This document shows, piece after piece, positions 1 through 7,858 of a stretch of DNA of 45,580 nt (position 1 is its first letter; every line of letters starts with the position of its first letter). The translations under genes were made by a program, and so were the position numbers. Location: positions 1-45,580 of the forward strand of contig CAMDNC010000005.1 of NCBI GenBank assembly GCA_945902755.1, read 5' to 3'. Under the pieces are notes generated by a model that was not told where the DNA came from, made no database searches, and was given only the letters and a program-made list of their open reading frames with translations. This DNA is from Flavipsychrobacter stenotrophus. GTDB lineage: Bacteria; Bacteroidota; Bacteroidia; Chitinophagales; Chitinophagaceae.

Positions 1-221
1 GTATTGGAGATTATTTATATCCATTGGGTATGAATATGAAAAAGAAAAAAGTTAGTAAGTTGTTGATAGATAATAAAGTACCATTACATAAAAAAGAGCA
101 ACTCAGAATCTTAGAGTCTGGCAAGAGGATACTGTGGGTTGTAGGTATGAGGCTTGATGAGAGATGTAAAATAAAGTCCACTACTACCAGCGTGATTGAA
201 GTAATTGTTGCTGAAATTTAA
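1..221 (+). CDS. tilS: tRNA(Ile)-lysidine synthase TilS, C-terminal fragment (5' end outside window)
   Basis: Only the last ~73 residues are present; the frame is open to the left edge and stops with TAA at 219-221. The fragment reads IGDYLYPLGM, then KKVSKLLIDNKVPL and ends with a WVVGMRLDERCK stretch. This is the C-terminal substrate-binding domain of TilS, in which GD..YPLGM, a K(V/L)S..L.D.K(V/I)P helix and WV.G.R.D.R are conserved. TilS attaches lysine to cytidine 34 of tRNA-Ile (CAU anticodon) in the cytoplasm, changing its codon specificity from AUG to AUA, and is usually essential. A TTG at 24 or ATG at 30 could be misread as the start of a small separate gene, but the homology continues upstream of both. 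The gene converges with the rhomboid gene 32 bp away. The catalytic N-terminal domain is not visible. Confidence 0.88.
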   Translation, partial: IGDYLYPLGMNMKKKKVSKLLIDNKVPLHKKEQLRILESGKRILWVVGMRLDERCKIKSTTTSVIEVIVAEI

Positions 222-253
222 GAGAAGGGTAGAAATAGGTTAGTTTGGCCTGT

Positions 254-901
254 TTAAAACTGTGGATTAGAAATTGCGTTTAAAAAACTTAAACCATGAG
301 TAGGGTCGATAATCATGGCATATACCAAACCATATACCGAACCCCAAAAGTGCGCATCATGGTTCACGTTACCCTGTCCTCTTTTAGACATATACGCTTC
401 GTACATCAGGTATAATGCTCCAAATAGAATTGCAGGTATGCCAATGGGAATAAACATTATACTTATTTTGCCCCAAGGGTAAAAATAAATGAAGAAGAAT
501 ATAATAGACGCTACGCCGCCAGATGCACCCAGGGATCTATAATAACTATTGTTTTTGTTTTTCAGAAATGAAGGTAGAGATGCCACAATAATACCGGTAG
601 CATATAGGGTAATGAAGCCACTACCCAGCACATTCTCGGCCACGCCACCCATAAAATATAATGTCATCATATTGAATAACAAATGATTCCAGTCGGCATG
701 AATAAAACCTGAAGTTAGTAACCGGTAATACTCTGTAGGTGAATGCATAATTCTCGGCCATAAAATCAACTTGTTGATCAGCGCCTCGTTACTGAAGCCT
801 GTGATTGATATTGCTGCTGTAATGGCAACTACTATTATTGTAATGATCATTTTGTAATGTAGCGTTGAAATATTGACCTCAAATGTATACCTATTGTGCA
901 A
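254..901 (-). CDS. Rhomboid family intramembrane serine protease
   Basis: A 215-residue polytopic membrane protein with about six hydrophobic segments. The rhomboid signature is present: H73LLFN77 in the second segment, the nucleophile motif GASG at 125-128 (Ser127) and a second catalytic His at 184 in HDAHFWG. Rhomboids cleave transmembrane substrates within the bilayer; this short form has the minimal six-segment core without extra domains. The first Met is used here, but Met18, just before the first membrane segment, is an equally reasonable start because the first 17 residues are polar. It lies downstream of the Pro/Ala-rich protein on the same strand, but a strong hairpin terminator at 984-1014 separates them, so it probably has its own promoter. 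The substrate cannot be inferred. Confidence 0.88.
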   Translation of the reverse strand: MHNRYTFEVNISTLHYKMIITIIVVAITAAISITGFSNEALINKLILWPRIMHSPTEYYRLLTSGFIHADWNHLLFNMMTLYFMGGVAENVLGSGFITLYATGIIVASLPSFLKNKNNSYYRSLGASGGVASIIFFFIYFYPWGKISIMFIPIGIPAILFGALYLMYEAYMSKRGQGNVNHDAHFWGSVYGLVYAMIIDPTHGLSFLNAISNPQF

Positions 902-983
902 TTAAACGTTCTCCGCATAGGTTCGATTTAACAATAATTAATGGTGAAATTAGGGTGATACTTTAAGGAGTACATACAATCAT

Positions 984-1014
984 AAAAGCCTCAGGCAAAG
1001 TACCTGAGGCTTTT
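984..1014. terminator. Bidirectional intrinsic terminator
   Basis: A perfect 12-bp inverted repeat (AAAAGCCTCAGG / CCTGAGGCTTTT) with a 7-nt loop. An A-tract flanks one side and a T-tract the other, so it can work on both strands. On the minus strand it lies about 30 bp after the stop of the Pro/Ala-rich protein gene and would end its transcript before the rhomboid gene. Confidence 0.8.
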
Positions 1015-1043
1015 GTAGTTATATTTTGTATTTCAGTAAACAA

Positions 1044-1802
1044 TTAATTTTCCATTGGGCTACTGCAATGCTCTTTCATGTACTTGTACTTGAAGTAACG
1101 CCTTGTTTTGTATCTCCAGTGTTTGTAGTAAGGAGCAGCTTTGTGGTATGCATCTACACCATCTTCGTTATCACTGTTGTTGTACCTTTTGTATTCTCTG
1201 TTTTCATTTACTGTGCTACGTACGTCTTGTCTCTCTTGGCGTACAGATGGAACAGTGTTTTGAGAAGGAGCAGTATAATTATTGGCAGGTGCTGCAACGG
1301 GCTCAGAAACTGGACTGGCCACAGGCGTTTTAGGTTTTACAGTTTTTGTAGTTTTTGTAGCTTTTTTGTTTGTCGGTACCTTGGCTATGGTTGTTTTTGG
1401 TGCAGCTGGTTTTACATTAGCTTTTGCAGCTGGAGCAGCAACAGGCTTAGCTGGCGCGGCAACAGGTACCGGTTTTGGTGCAGGCGCAGCAACTGGTTTG
1501 GGCGCCGGGGCAACTGGTTTTGCAATAGCAGGAGCCGCAGGTTTTGGAGCCGGAGCAACTGGTTTTGCTATTGCTGGTGCAGGAGCTGGTTTTGCTACGG
1601 GAATTTGTGGGGCTGGTTTCACAACCTGTGGGGCTGGTTTAGCAACAGGTGCTACGGGTCTAGCTACTGGCACAGGGGTTTTGTTGACCGGAACAGATAC
1701 TTTGTTTACGGCAGGCGCTGGTTTGCCTTTTTCGGTTTGTGCGTCAGTTGACACAGACACCGCAGTCATAGCAACGAACAGCGGAACAAAAATTTTTTTC
1801 AT
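1044..1802 (-). CDS. Secreted Pro/Ala/Lys/Val-repeat protein of unknown function
   Basis: 252 residues. The N-terminus is a signal peptide (MKKIFVPLFVAMTAVSVSTDAQ). Residues ~28-150 are a low-complexity array of short units such as AKPVAPAPKP and AAPAIAKP, followed by a Lys/Thr-rich stretch. The C-terminal ~70 residues are charged and Tyr-rich, with KHWRYKTRRYFKYKY close to the end. The repeats resemble the extended Pro/Lys linkers of TonB and other periplasm-spanning proteins, but no globular domain is recognisable, and there is no TonB C-terminal domain or sorting domain. A cell-wall- or periplasm-spanning role is possible inference only. The DNA repeats (about 1480-1680) are near-identical, so copy number may vary between strains. 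Long antisense frames exist here only because the repeat is GC-rich and stop-poor. It is flanked by the terminator at 984-1014 and a candidate promoter at 1821-1848. Confidence 0.75.
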   Translation of the reverse strand: MKKIFVPLFVAMTAVSVSTDAQTEKGKPAPAVNKVSVPVNKTPVPVARPVAPVAKPAPQVVKPAPQIPVAKPAPAPAIAKPVAPAPKPAAPAIAKPVAPAPKPVAAPAPKPVPVAAPAKPVAAPAAKANVKPAAPKTTIAKVPTNKKATKTTKTVKPKTPVASPVSEPVAAPANNYTAPSQNTVPSVRQERQDVRSTVNENREYKRYNNSDNEDGVDAYHKAAPYYKHWRYKTRRYFKYKYMKEHCSSPMEN

Positions 1803-1820
1803 GAGAATACTTTTGTTTGG

Positions 1821-1848
1821 CGAAGATATAAAAATTTGTGAAGCGCAA
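1821..1848 (-). promoter_or_regulatory. Candidate promoter of the Pro/Ala-rich protein gene
   Basis: On the minus strand, TTG (1848-1846) is followed after 17 bp by TATCTTCG (1828-1821), close to the Bacteroidota -33/-7 pattern TTTG...TAnnTTTG. The -7 element lies 18 bp before the ATG at 1802. The same TATCTTCG variant occurs upstream of sucC (24782-24775, minus). Recognised by pattern only. Confidence 0.3.
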
Positions 1849-2302
1849 TAGTAAACCTATCATATTTTATGTGTGAAATTTCATCATTTTAATTCCACCA
1901 AAATTAAACGTTGATTAGGAGGGTGAACGAAAAATTTCAAAGTGTAATTAACTGCCAATTGCGAATTCTTCCCTAAAGTAAAAAGCGACTTATAAATCAT
2001 TAATTTACAAGGCCTTATAATGATTGTGGTTGGTCTGAATTGAATTCGTATCCAGACAAACAGAGTCACGATCTGTTGTGCTACTGTTACATAGTCGAAC
2101 TATTTTTGTAAGATACAATCTTATGGTTGTTTCAATCAGGGTCAATCTAATTACGCATCGGTTAATGAAAAAACTGGCTCCACATGAGCTTTCAAATCAG
2201 GCAAAATATGGTGAAAATTGAGTAGTAATATCGATTTAGTTATAAAAACATGCCATATTCCTGTAGTTGCATTAGAGTGTATGATTGATAGGGTTTGCTT
2301 TT

Positions 2303-2350
2303 TCACAAACACATAATGCCACAAAGATTGGTGGCATTATGTGTTTGTGA
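2303..2350 (-). terminator. Long perfect hairpin after glnN, probable terminator
   Basis: Arms 2303-2322 and 2331-2350 are exact reverse complements (20 bp) around an 8-nt loop. The hairpin begins 25 bp after the glnN stop. No T-tract follows it on the minus strand (an AAAAAG run follows instead), so it is not a textbook intrinsic terminator. Transcript 3'-end stabilisation is an alternative. Confidence 0.6.
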
Positions 2351-2375
2351 GGTCTAGAATTTGGCAACTAGTTTA

Positions 2376-4571
2376 TTATCTGAGGTAGAGGAGCTCTCTA
2401 TACTTTGGAAGAGGCCATAGTTTATCATCTACTATCAGTTCCAGTTTGTCTGCATGATAACGGATTTTGTCGAAGAATATTTTTACCTCGTGGCAATACA
2501 TAAGTGCGCGATGGTGCATGTCGGGGTTGTTGTTGGCACGTTTGCGGGCCTCTATCATCGCTTCAACGTTATTATTGATATTCTGGATATGGTCGCTTAT
2601 GATACGTGCCAAATTTAGTTGTGCTGCATAGGCTGATTCTGGAAGACCAATATCTTTTAGTCCTTTAATGTTTTCTATCAGTGTGTTTTGGTAATTGATA
2701 GCAGCAGGTAAGATATTGTTGGTAGCTATGTAGCCTATGATGCGTGCTTCGATCTGTACTTTTTTTACGTAGTCTTCCAGCATTATTTCGTGGCGTGCCT
2801 CTAGTTCGCGTTTTGTGAAAATGCCATTAGAGTAGAACAACTCTTTAGAGCTTTCGGTGACATAAGCATCTAGTGCTTCTGGAGTGGTTTTGAAGTTGTT
2901 GAGTCCACGGCGTTTAGCTTCTTCAGCCCATTCTTCGCTATAGTTATCGCCTTCGAAGCGGATTTTCTTAGAATCGGAGATGTAGGCTCTTAGTATTTGT
3001 AGTACTGCGATTTCTTTTTTCTCTCCTTTTTCGATAAGTGCATCTACCTCTGTTTTGAATTTTTTGAGGGTTTCTGCCATTATAGTGTTCAGTACTACCA
3101 TAGGTGAGCCACAGTTGGCAGAAGATCCTACAGCTCTAAACTCGAACTTGTTGCCAGTAAAGGCAAAAGGACTCGTGCGGTTACGATCGGTATTGTCCAT
3201 GAGCAGTTCGGGTATCTGCTTATGTATGTCTAGTTTGAGTATCACCTCGTCCTGTTCGCTGAACTTTTCTTTTACTCTTGATTCTACCTCGTTGAGCACT
3301 TCTGTAAGGTACTTGCCTATGTATACTGACATAATAGCTGGGGGGGCTTCATTGGCACCCAAGCGATGGTCGTTATTGGCTGATGCTATAGCGCCGCGCA
3401 ACAGATCAGCATAGTCGTGTACAGCCTTGATTGCGTTCACAAAAAATGTAAGGAACATTAGGTTTGTACGTGGTGTTTTGCCAGGTGAAAGCAGGTTGAC
3501 ACCAGTATCAGTTGCTAAGCTCCAGTTGTTGTGTTTGCCTGAGCCATTTACGCCAGCAAATGGTTTTTCGTGTAGCAGCGCTACTAGTTTATGACGTTTG
3601 GCTACTTTGGCCATAACATCCATAAGTAGTGTGTTGTGGTCTACGGCTATGTTTATCTCTTCGAAAATGGGTGCACATTCAAACTGGCATGGCGCTACCT
3701 CATTGTGTCGAGTGCGCAGTGGGATGCCAAGTTTGTATGATTCTTGTTCGAAATCTTGCATGAATGCGAATACACGTTCTGGAATAGAGCCAAAGTAATG
3801 GTCTTCGAGCTGTTGTCCTTTGGCTGGGCTGTGACCTAGCAGTGTGCGGCCGCACATCATAAGATCGGGGCGAGCATTGGCAAGGGTGGCATCAATGACA
3901 AAGTACTCTTGCTCCCAACCGAGCGTAGCGAATACTTTACTAACGTTTTTGTCAAAGTAATGGCAGACATCCACTGCTGCTTTGTCGAGCGCACCAATAG
4001 ATTTTAGCAATGGTGCTTTGTAGTCGAGCGACTCGCCATTGTACGCTATAAAAATGGTAGGGATGCAAAGGGTTTTCCCGGAGCCAGCCTCCATGATGAA
4101 TGCTGGTGAAGAAGGATCCCAAGCTGTATAGCCACGAGCCTCGAAAGTGGCACGGATACCACCGTTGGGGAAGCTACTAGCATCTGGTTCTTGCTGTATT
4201 AGTGCATCACCATCAAAAAGCTCAATGGCAGTGCCATCGCTTTTGATAGTGAAGAAAGAATCATGTTTTTCGGCAGTGGTGCCGGTTAGTGGCTGAAACC
4301 AGTGTGTGAAATGGGTAACGCCACGCTCTTCAGACCACGCTTTCATGCCGGCAGCAACTTGGTCGGCCATGCGGCGGTCTATTTTGGTGCCAGTTTTGGC
4401 TGAGTTCATGAGGCTTTTGTATGCTTCATCGCTCAGATACTCGCGCATGGTGCGTCCATTGAATACGTTGCTACCAAACATGGTAGTTATTTTCTTTTCG
4501 GTGTAGCCAGAGATTTTTTTCTCTTCTCCGGCTGCTAGTGCCTGTAAGGCCTGAAAACGTAGTGATGACAT
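2376..4571 (-). CDS. glnN: Glutamine synthetase type III
   Basis: 731 residues, the usual length of the GSIII family typical of Bacteroidota. It makes glutamine from glutamate, ammonia and ATP in the cytoplasm. Visible family motifs are GWEQEYF (218-224, metal-binding Glu), HNEVAPCQFE (289-298), the ATP-site loop NGSGKHNNWS (342-351), RLGANEAPPA in the following helix region and DRNRTSPFAFTGNKFEFR with the catalytic Arg/Glu residues. The long C-terminal helical extension specific to GSIII is present. The ATG at 4571 is preceded by a good -7 element (4595-4588, minus strand) and the gene is followed by a long hairpin, so it is probably monocistronic. No PII gene or ammonium transporter lies nearby. 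Confidence 0.97.
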   Translation of the reverse strand: MSSLRFQALQALAAGEEKKISGYTEKKITTMFGSNVFNGRTMREYLSDEAYKSLMNSAKTGTKIDRRMADQVAAGMKAWSEERGVTHFTHWFQPLTGTTAEKHDSFFTIKSDGTAIELFDGDALIQQEPDASSFPNGGIRATFEARGYTAWDPSSPAFIMEAGSGKTLCIPTIFIAYNGESLDYKAPLLKSIGALDKAAVDVCHYFDKNVSKVFATLGWEQEYFVIDATLANARPDLMMCGRTLLGHSPAKGQQLEDHYFGSIPERVFAFMQDFEQESYKLGIPLRTRHNEVAPCQFECAPIFEEINIAVDHNTLLMDVMAKVAKRHKLVALLHEKPFAGVNGSGKHNNWSLATDTGVNLLSPGKTPRTNLMFLTFFVNAIKAVHDYADLLRGAIASANNDHRLGANEAPPAIMSVYIGKYLTEVLNEVESRVKEKFSEQDEVILKLDIHKQIPELLMDNTDRNRTSPFAFTGNKFEFRAVGSSANCGSPMVVLNTIMAETLKKFKTEVDALIEKGEKKEIAVLQILRAYISDSKKIRFEGDNYSEEWAEEAKRRGLNNFKTTPEALDAYVTESSKELFYSNGIFTKRELEARHEIMLEDYVKKVQIEARIIGYIATNNILPAAINYQNTLIENIKGLKDIGLPESAYAAQLNLARIISDHIQNINNNVEAMIEARKRANNNPDMHHRALMYCHEVKIFFDKIRYHADKLELIVDDKLWPLPKYRELLYLR

Positions 4572-4587
4572 GATATTATATTTTACG

Positions 4588-4595
4588 CAAATCTA
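4588..4595 (-). promoter_or_regulatory. Candidate glnN promoter, -7 element
   Basis: On the minus strand TAGATTTG matches the Bacteroidota -7 consensus TAnnTTTG exactly and ends 16 bp before the glnN ATG, implying a leader of about 10 nt. No good TTTG lies at the expected -33 distance (TTTCTG is nearest), so confidence is moderate. Confidence 0.4.
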
Positions 4596-4685
4596 GTTTA
4601 TTTTCATAAAAAATGCAGAAAAAATTGAAAAATTTCCAAAAAAGTAAACATTGTAAAATAATTTAAAATGTACAAAGGTGTGGTA

Positions 4686-5306
4686 TTAACCGATGTCTGA
4701 GATGTAAGAACACGCAAAATCAGTAGTAATGATGTTGTGGAGCAGTATTTTACTGCTGAGCTCATTTATATTAAAATTAATATACATGTTCATCTTTGGA
4801 GTATAAAGGTCGAGGGAAGTAATCGGTAAATGTGCAATAAAATCTACTTTTCTGTTGCCATACCATTTGTATACAGACTCCTTGGCACACCATGCAAGTG
4901 TGATTAGTTGAGGATCGTTGCCTGTAAGTAATTGCTCGGTAGGAGAAAGAAACTTGTGGCGGATTTCTGTGATGCGAGGGTGGTAGGTTTGGATGTCGAT
5001 ACCAGTCTCGTGGAGGGTATCTATTATAACGGCAATATATGGCCAAGAGTGAGATATGGAGAAAAAGCAGAGCTGATTGCTGAGGTAGGGTTTGTTGGTG
5101 TAGTCCTTTGTGATGAGGTGAAGCGGGAACTGAGGCATAATGTGGCGCAGCAAAAAGCGGCTGGCAAGATGCTCTGTGCGTCTGCGGTCGTTTTTAATAT
5201 CGGGGCTGAGCCCAGTATGCTCAGCAAAGAACAGTTCGGGCTCCTCTATCTGCCAGATGGCTGCTGTGCCACTGGTGCCAATATTCCATTGTTTAAGCAG
5301 GGGCAT
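4686..5306 (-). CDS. 4'-phosphopantetheinyl transferase superfamily protein (Sfp-like)
   Basis: 206 residues. It carries the two metal/CoA-binding motifs of the family: TGIDIQ at 101-106 (Asp104) and WCAKESVYKWYG at 139-150 (Glu143, Lys147), plus the SISHS motif at 83-87. Such enzymes transfer the phosphopantetheine arm of CoA to a serine of an acyl-, peptidyl- or aryl-carrier protein. The two-motif architecture and length fit the Sfp/EntD class rather than the ~120-residue AcpS class, but no carrier protein or synthase lies in the window, so the target is unknown. It starts 35 bp after the stop of the upstream acid phosphatase gene on the same strand, suggesting cotranscription. Confidence 0.88.
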   Translation of the reverse strand: MPLLKQWNIGTSGTAAIWQIEEPELFFAEHTGLSPDIKNDRRRTEHLASRFLLRHIMPQFPLHLITKDYTNKPYLSNQLCFFSISHSWPYIAVIIDTLHETGIDIQTYHPRITEIRHKFLSPTEQLLTGNDPQLITLAWCAKESVYKWYGNRKVDFIAHLPITSLDLYTPKMNMYINFNINELSSKILLHNIITTDFACSYISDIG

Positions 5307-5340
5307 GGGCTAAATGTTCCTGCAAATGTAGTAGTAAATA

Positions 5341-6123
5341 TCAATGACCTTTGAGCGTGTTGAATCTGATATTTTGTTTTTGGCCTGCGGGTAGGTTTTT
5401 CTGATAGTTGTAGATCGCAGATTCCCACTCACCATAGATACAGTTAGGGATAACTATAAATTTACGCCCCCAATCATCTTTGGCCGCATCGGTGAGTGTG
5501 AAACGAGCCTCTATGTTGCCAGATTCGAAAACCTCGGAAAAGTCGTTGAGGTTGTCGCCCATAAGCAGTACTACTTTATATTCGCTCATTACCTGTTGTC
5601 TTCTTGCTTTTTTAGTGTCTTCTTTTGCCTTGAAAAGCATGTGTGCAGTATCGGCAAAAGGGAGGTTGTATTTTTTGAGATTAATAATAGTACTGTTTAC
5701 TTCTATCGTTTTGCGGTTACTGATATAGAATATCTCAATTCCACGAGAAGCGGCATACTGTAAAAAGTCTTTGGCTCCGGGTACAGGAGTTGCCGCAGAT
5801 TTGTTGGTCCATTCTAGCCAAGACTCGCTGCTGTAACTTCTGCCTTCTTTTATTAGTTGTGCTTCGCTATAGCTGTTGTCTAGTATGGTTTCATCAATAT
5901 CTGTGATAATAGCGAGTTTGTTTTTCTTAAATTCTTTTTTGGGTAGTTCCTTTACCCTAAGGGTAGCGAGGTTGAAAGCCTGATAACATAGCGCTCTGTA
6001 TTCAGCGGCTGTCTGGTGAAAAAGAACAGGATTTTCCTTTAGGTTGATATGAATAGGGTCGTGCTGGGCGATGCTGGTGAGCGATACGCTAATGGCTATG
6101 GCGGTGAGTAAGTTTCTGAGCAT
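5341..6123 (-). CDS. HAD-family acid phosphatase, 5'-nucleotidase e(P4)-like
   Basis: 260 residues from the ATG at 6123; a longer reading from 6183 is possible, but only the 6123 start gives a signal peptide directly at the N-terminus (MLRNLLTAIAISVSLTSIAQ). Domain: class C acid phosphatase/e(P4). The nucleophile motif is ITDIDETILDN (Asp75 and Asp77), followed by the conserved WLEWTN, the Ser motif YISNRK and the acidic motif LMGDNLNDF. Members dephosphorylate nucleotides such as NMN in the periplasm or at the outer membrane, feeding nucleoside or phosphate uptake. The classical e(P4) protein is a lipoprotein; here no lipobox cysteine follows the signal sequence, so the product is probably soluble periplasmic or exported. 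It precedes the phosphopantetheinyl transferase gene. Confidence 0.9.
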   Translation of the reverse strand: MLRNLLTAIAISVSLTSIAQHDPIHINLKENPVLFHQTAAEYRALCYQAFNLATLRVKELPKKEFKKNKLAIITDIDETILDNSYSEAQLIKEGRSYSSESWLEWTNKSAATPVPGAKDFLQYAASRGIEIFYISNRKTIEVNSTIINLKKYNLPFADTAHMLFKAKEDTKKARRQQVMSEYKVVLLMGDNLNDFSEVFESGNIEARFTLTDAAKDDWGRKFIVIPNCIYGEWESAIYNYQKNLPAGQKQNIRFNTLKGH

Positions 6124-6447
6124 TGTGAGGTATTGTGTAAATTGTGGGTCAATATTATGACAAGGCTGTAATAAAAGTGACAATTGGTTATTATTTTTTG
6201 GTTTACAATTTTGGGGGAAGTGTTGATATTGGTTTGGATGGGTGAAAGTTGCGGCGATGGATGTATGTACATCTTGTTAAAATTATGCTTGTTGAAGGCT
6301 ATATTGTTAGTACTTATTTGCTTTTTCGGGCTATAATGTTCACTTTTGGAGTGTGCAGTAGTGGTGTATTTGATGATAAACTTGAGCGGTAGTATTATAA
6401 AAGTGTATCATAAATACGGCATATTATTTTGCACAAAGTATAACATC
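6124..6447. other. Divergent intergenic region
   Basis: 324 bp between the divergently transcribed acid phosphatase (-) and TolC-like (+) genes; it must hold both promoters. Several TTTG and TA-rich stretches occur (for example TATTATTTTG at 6422-6431, just before the TolC-like start), but no pair with convincing spacing could be chosen. No gene, RNA or strong hairpin was seen. Confidence 0.4.
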
Positions 6448-7761
6448 ATGATAAAGTACATATTAGCCCTTGTTTTATTGGTAGGAGGTAGTGCCAGCGC
6501 ACAAGAGCGATTAACGTTGCAAGATGCAATAAGCCGTACACTGCAGCACAACTATGATGTGGCAATAGCAGCAACAGCGCAACAACAAGCTGCCGCGAAC
6601 AACACCTATGGCAATGCAGGTTTCTTGCCTAACATCAATGCAGGGTTATCTGGTAGCCAAAGCAGACAAAATGTACAAAGTGACCTAGCAAACGGATCGG
6701 AGCAAAACAACCCCAATGCTGTAAATACTAACATTAACCCCAATATAATCGTAAACTGGACCATATATGATGGTGGTAGAATGTTTCTTGTAAAAAAACA
6801 ATTGACACAGCTAGAGGCGCTGAGCAGCATACAGCAGAAGGTGCAAATGCAATCGGCTGTGTCGCGCATTATACAAATGTATGCAACGGTGGTACTGCAG
6901 CAGAAACAACTGATAGCAATAGATACGGCGCTGCACCTGGCTGCAGTAAGAATGCAACTAGCAGAGCTGAAGTACCGCACTGGTGCAGGAGCCAAGGTAG
7001 ATTATCTGCAGGCTAGAGTAGATTATAATGCCCGTCAGGCAGACTCGCTCAATTATCTTTCGTCATTTGCGCAGGCGTGTGACTCCATGAGTGTGCTAAT
7101 GGGCGAAAACCAAGATAAACTTTATGTAGTAGACGATAGCTTGATGCTGAACACACATTTGCAGCCATTAGATAAAGAAAGGTTGCGCGACGTTAATCTG
7201 TCATTGGCAGCATTCAGACGCAGTGCAGATATAGCCCATATCAATGCAGACATAGCCAAGAGTTTCCGGTTGCCTACGGTGGCACTTTCTGGCGGGTATG
7301 TGTATAATAGAAATACAAGCGCTACTGGATTTGCATTGTTCAGCCAGAGCTATGGTGCTAATGGCAGCATTAACCTAGGTGTTCCTGTGTTTCAGGGAGG
7401 TAATATTCGCAGGCAGGCTAAGGTGGCATCGTTGCAGGCTATAAGAGAGGAGCTTGTTTTTGACCGCCAGCATACTGTAGTAGGCAGACAATACCGTACT
7501 GCATGGCGGAATTATTCGCTGGCAGTGGCAGCATACAATTTGGCAAATGAAAACCTGCAATACGCCAAAGAAAATTTGGATGTGCAACTTGCCCGATTCA
7601 GGGTAGGAGTAGGTACAACGTTAGAGTCTAGAGAAGCTGAAAATGCATATGTGCAGGCATTGATACGCTTGTATACTGCACAGTTCAACGTTAAGACCAA
7701 CGAAACGCTGGTGTTGGAATTAGAAAATAGGTTAGTGAGTGAGCTAGAAAAAAAACCGTGA
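6448..7761 (+). CDS. TolC-family outer-membrane efflux protein
   Basis: 437 residues from the ATG at 6448, which directly begins a signal peptide (MIKYILALVLLVGGSASAQ); a TTG 102 bp upstream would add an implausible leader. The protein starts with LTLQDAISRTLQHNYDVAIA, the typical first helix of OEP repeats, and contains two long helical repeat halves with the NxxV/I and Ala-rich pattern of TolC trimers; YDGGRMF and VPVFQGGNIRRQ mark the equivalent strand-helix junctions of the two halves. TolC proteins form the outer-membrane duct of tripartite efflux or type I export systems. No periplasmic adaptor or inner-membrane pump gene lies beside it, so the partner must be encoded elsewhere. htpG follows after about 100 bp. 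Confidence 0.92.
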   Translation: MIKYILALVLLVGGSASAQERLTLQDAISRTLQHNYDVAIAATAQQQAAANNTYGNAGFLPNINAGLSGSQSRQNVQSDLANGSEQNNPNAVNTNINPNIIVNWTIYDGGRMFLVKKQLTQLEALSSIQQKVQMQSAVSRIIQMYATVVLQQKQLIAIDTALHLAAVRMQLAELKYRTGAGAKVDYLQARVDYNARQADSLNYLSSFAQACDSMSVLMGENQDKLYVVDDSLMLNTHLQPLDKERLRDVNLSLAAFRRSADIAHINADIAKSFRLPTVALSGGYVYNRNTSATGFALFSQSYGANGSINLGVPVFQGGNIRRQAKVASLQAIREELVFDRQHTVVGRQYRTAWRNYSLAVAAYNLANENLQYAKENLDVQLARFRVGVGTTLESREAENAYVQALIRLYTAQFNVKTNETLVLELENRLVSELEKKP

Positions 7762-7858
7762 ATACGGTGAGCGATAATTTTTCCTGTCATTTTGTCAATT
7801 TTTTGAGTTTGGAATGCATATTGTAAGCTATTCACTAAACCACATAAATTATTAATAT

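Larger units (their letters stand above)
1803..2375. other. Long intergenic region without a convincing gene
   Basis: 573 bp between the Pro/Ala-rich protein gene and the end of glnN. A minus-strand frame of 61 codons (2069-1884) shows no recognisable domain and is not accepted. The region holds the candidate promoter at 1821-1848, an isolated rightward promoter-like sequence at about 2076-2108 (TTG, 22 bp, TATTTTTG) with no gene after it, a small hairpin (TAAGAT/ATCTTA, 2109-2123) and the long perfect hairpin at 2303-2350 next to the glnN stop. Confidence 0.5.

Noticed and set aside
24-221. Separate small gene starting at TTG 24 or ATG 30
   Set aside because: The TilS C-terminal homology (GDYLYPLGM) continues upstream of both codons to the window edge.
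1026-1851. Long plus-strand frames (1026-1751 and 1282-1851) opposite the Pro/Ala-rich protein
   Set aside because: They are complements of a stop-poor repeat: the frames are Gly/Ala/Thr or Trp/Cys/Arg-rich without domain features, while the minus-strand frame has a signal peptide and a terminator.
1884-2069. 61-codon minus-strand frame in the gap before glnN
   Set aside because: No domain, no promoter or start context, and composition like non-coding AT-rich DNA.
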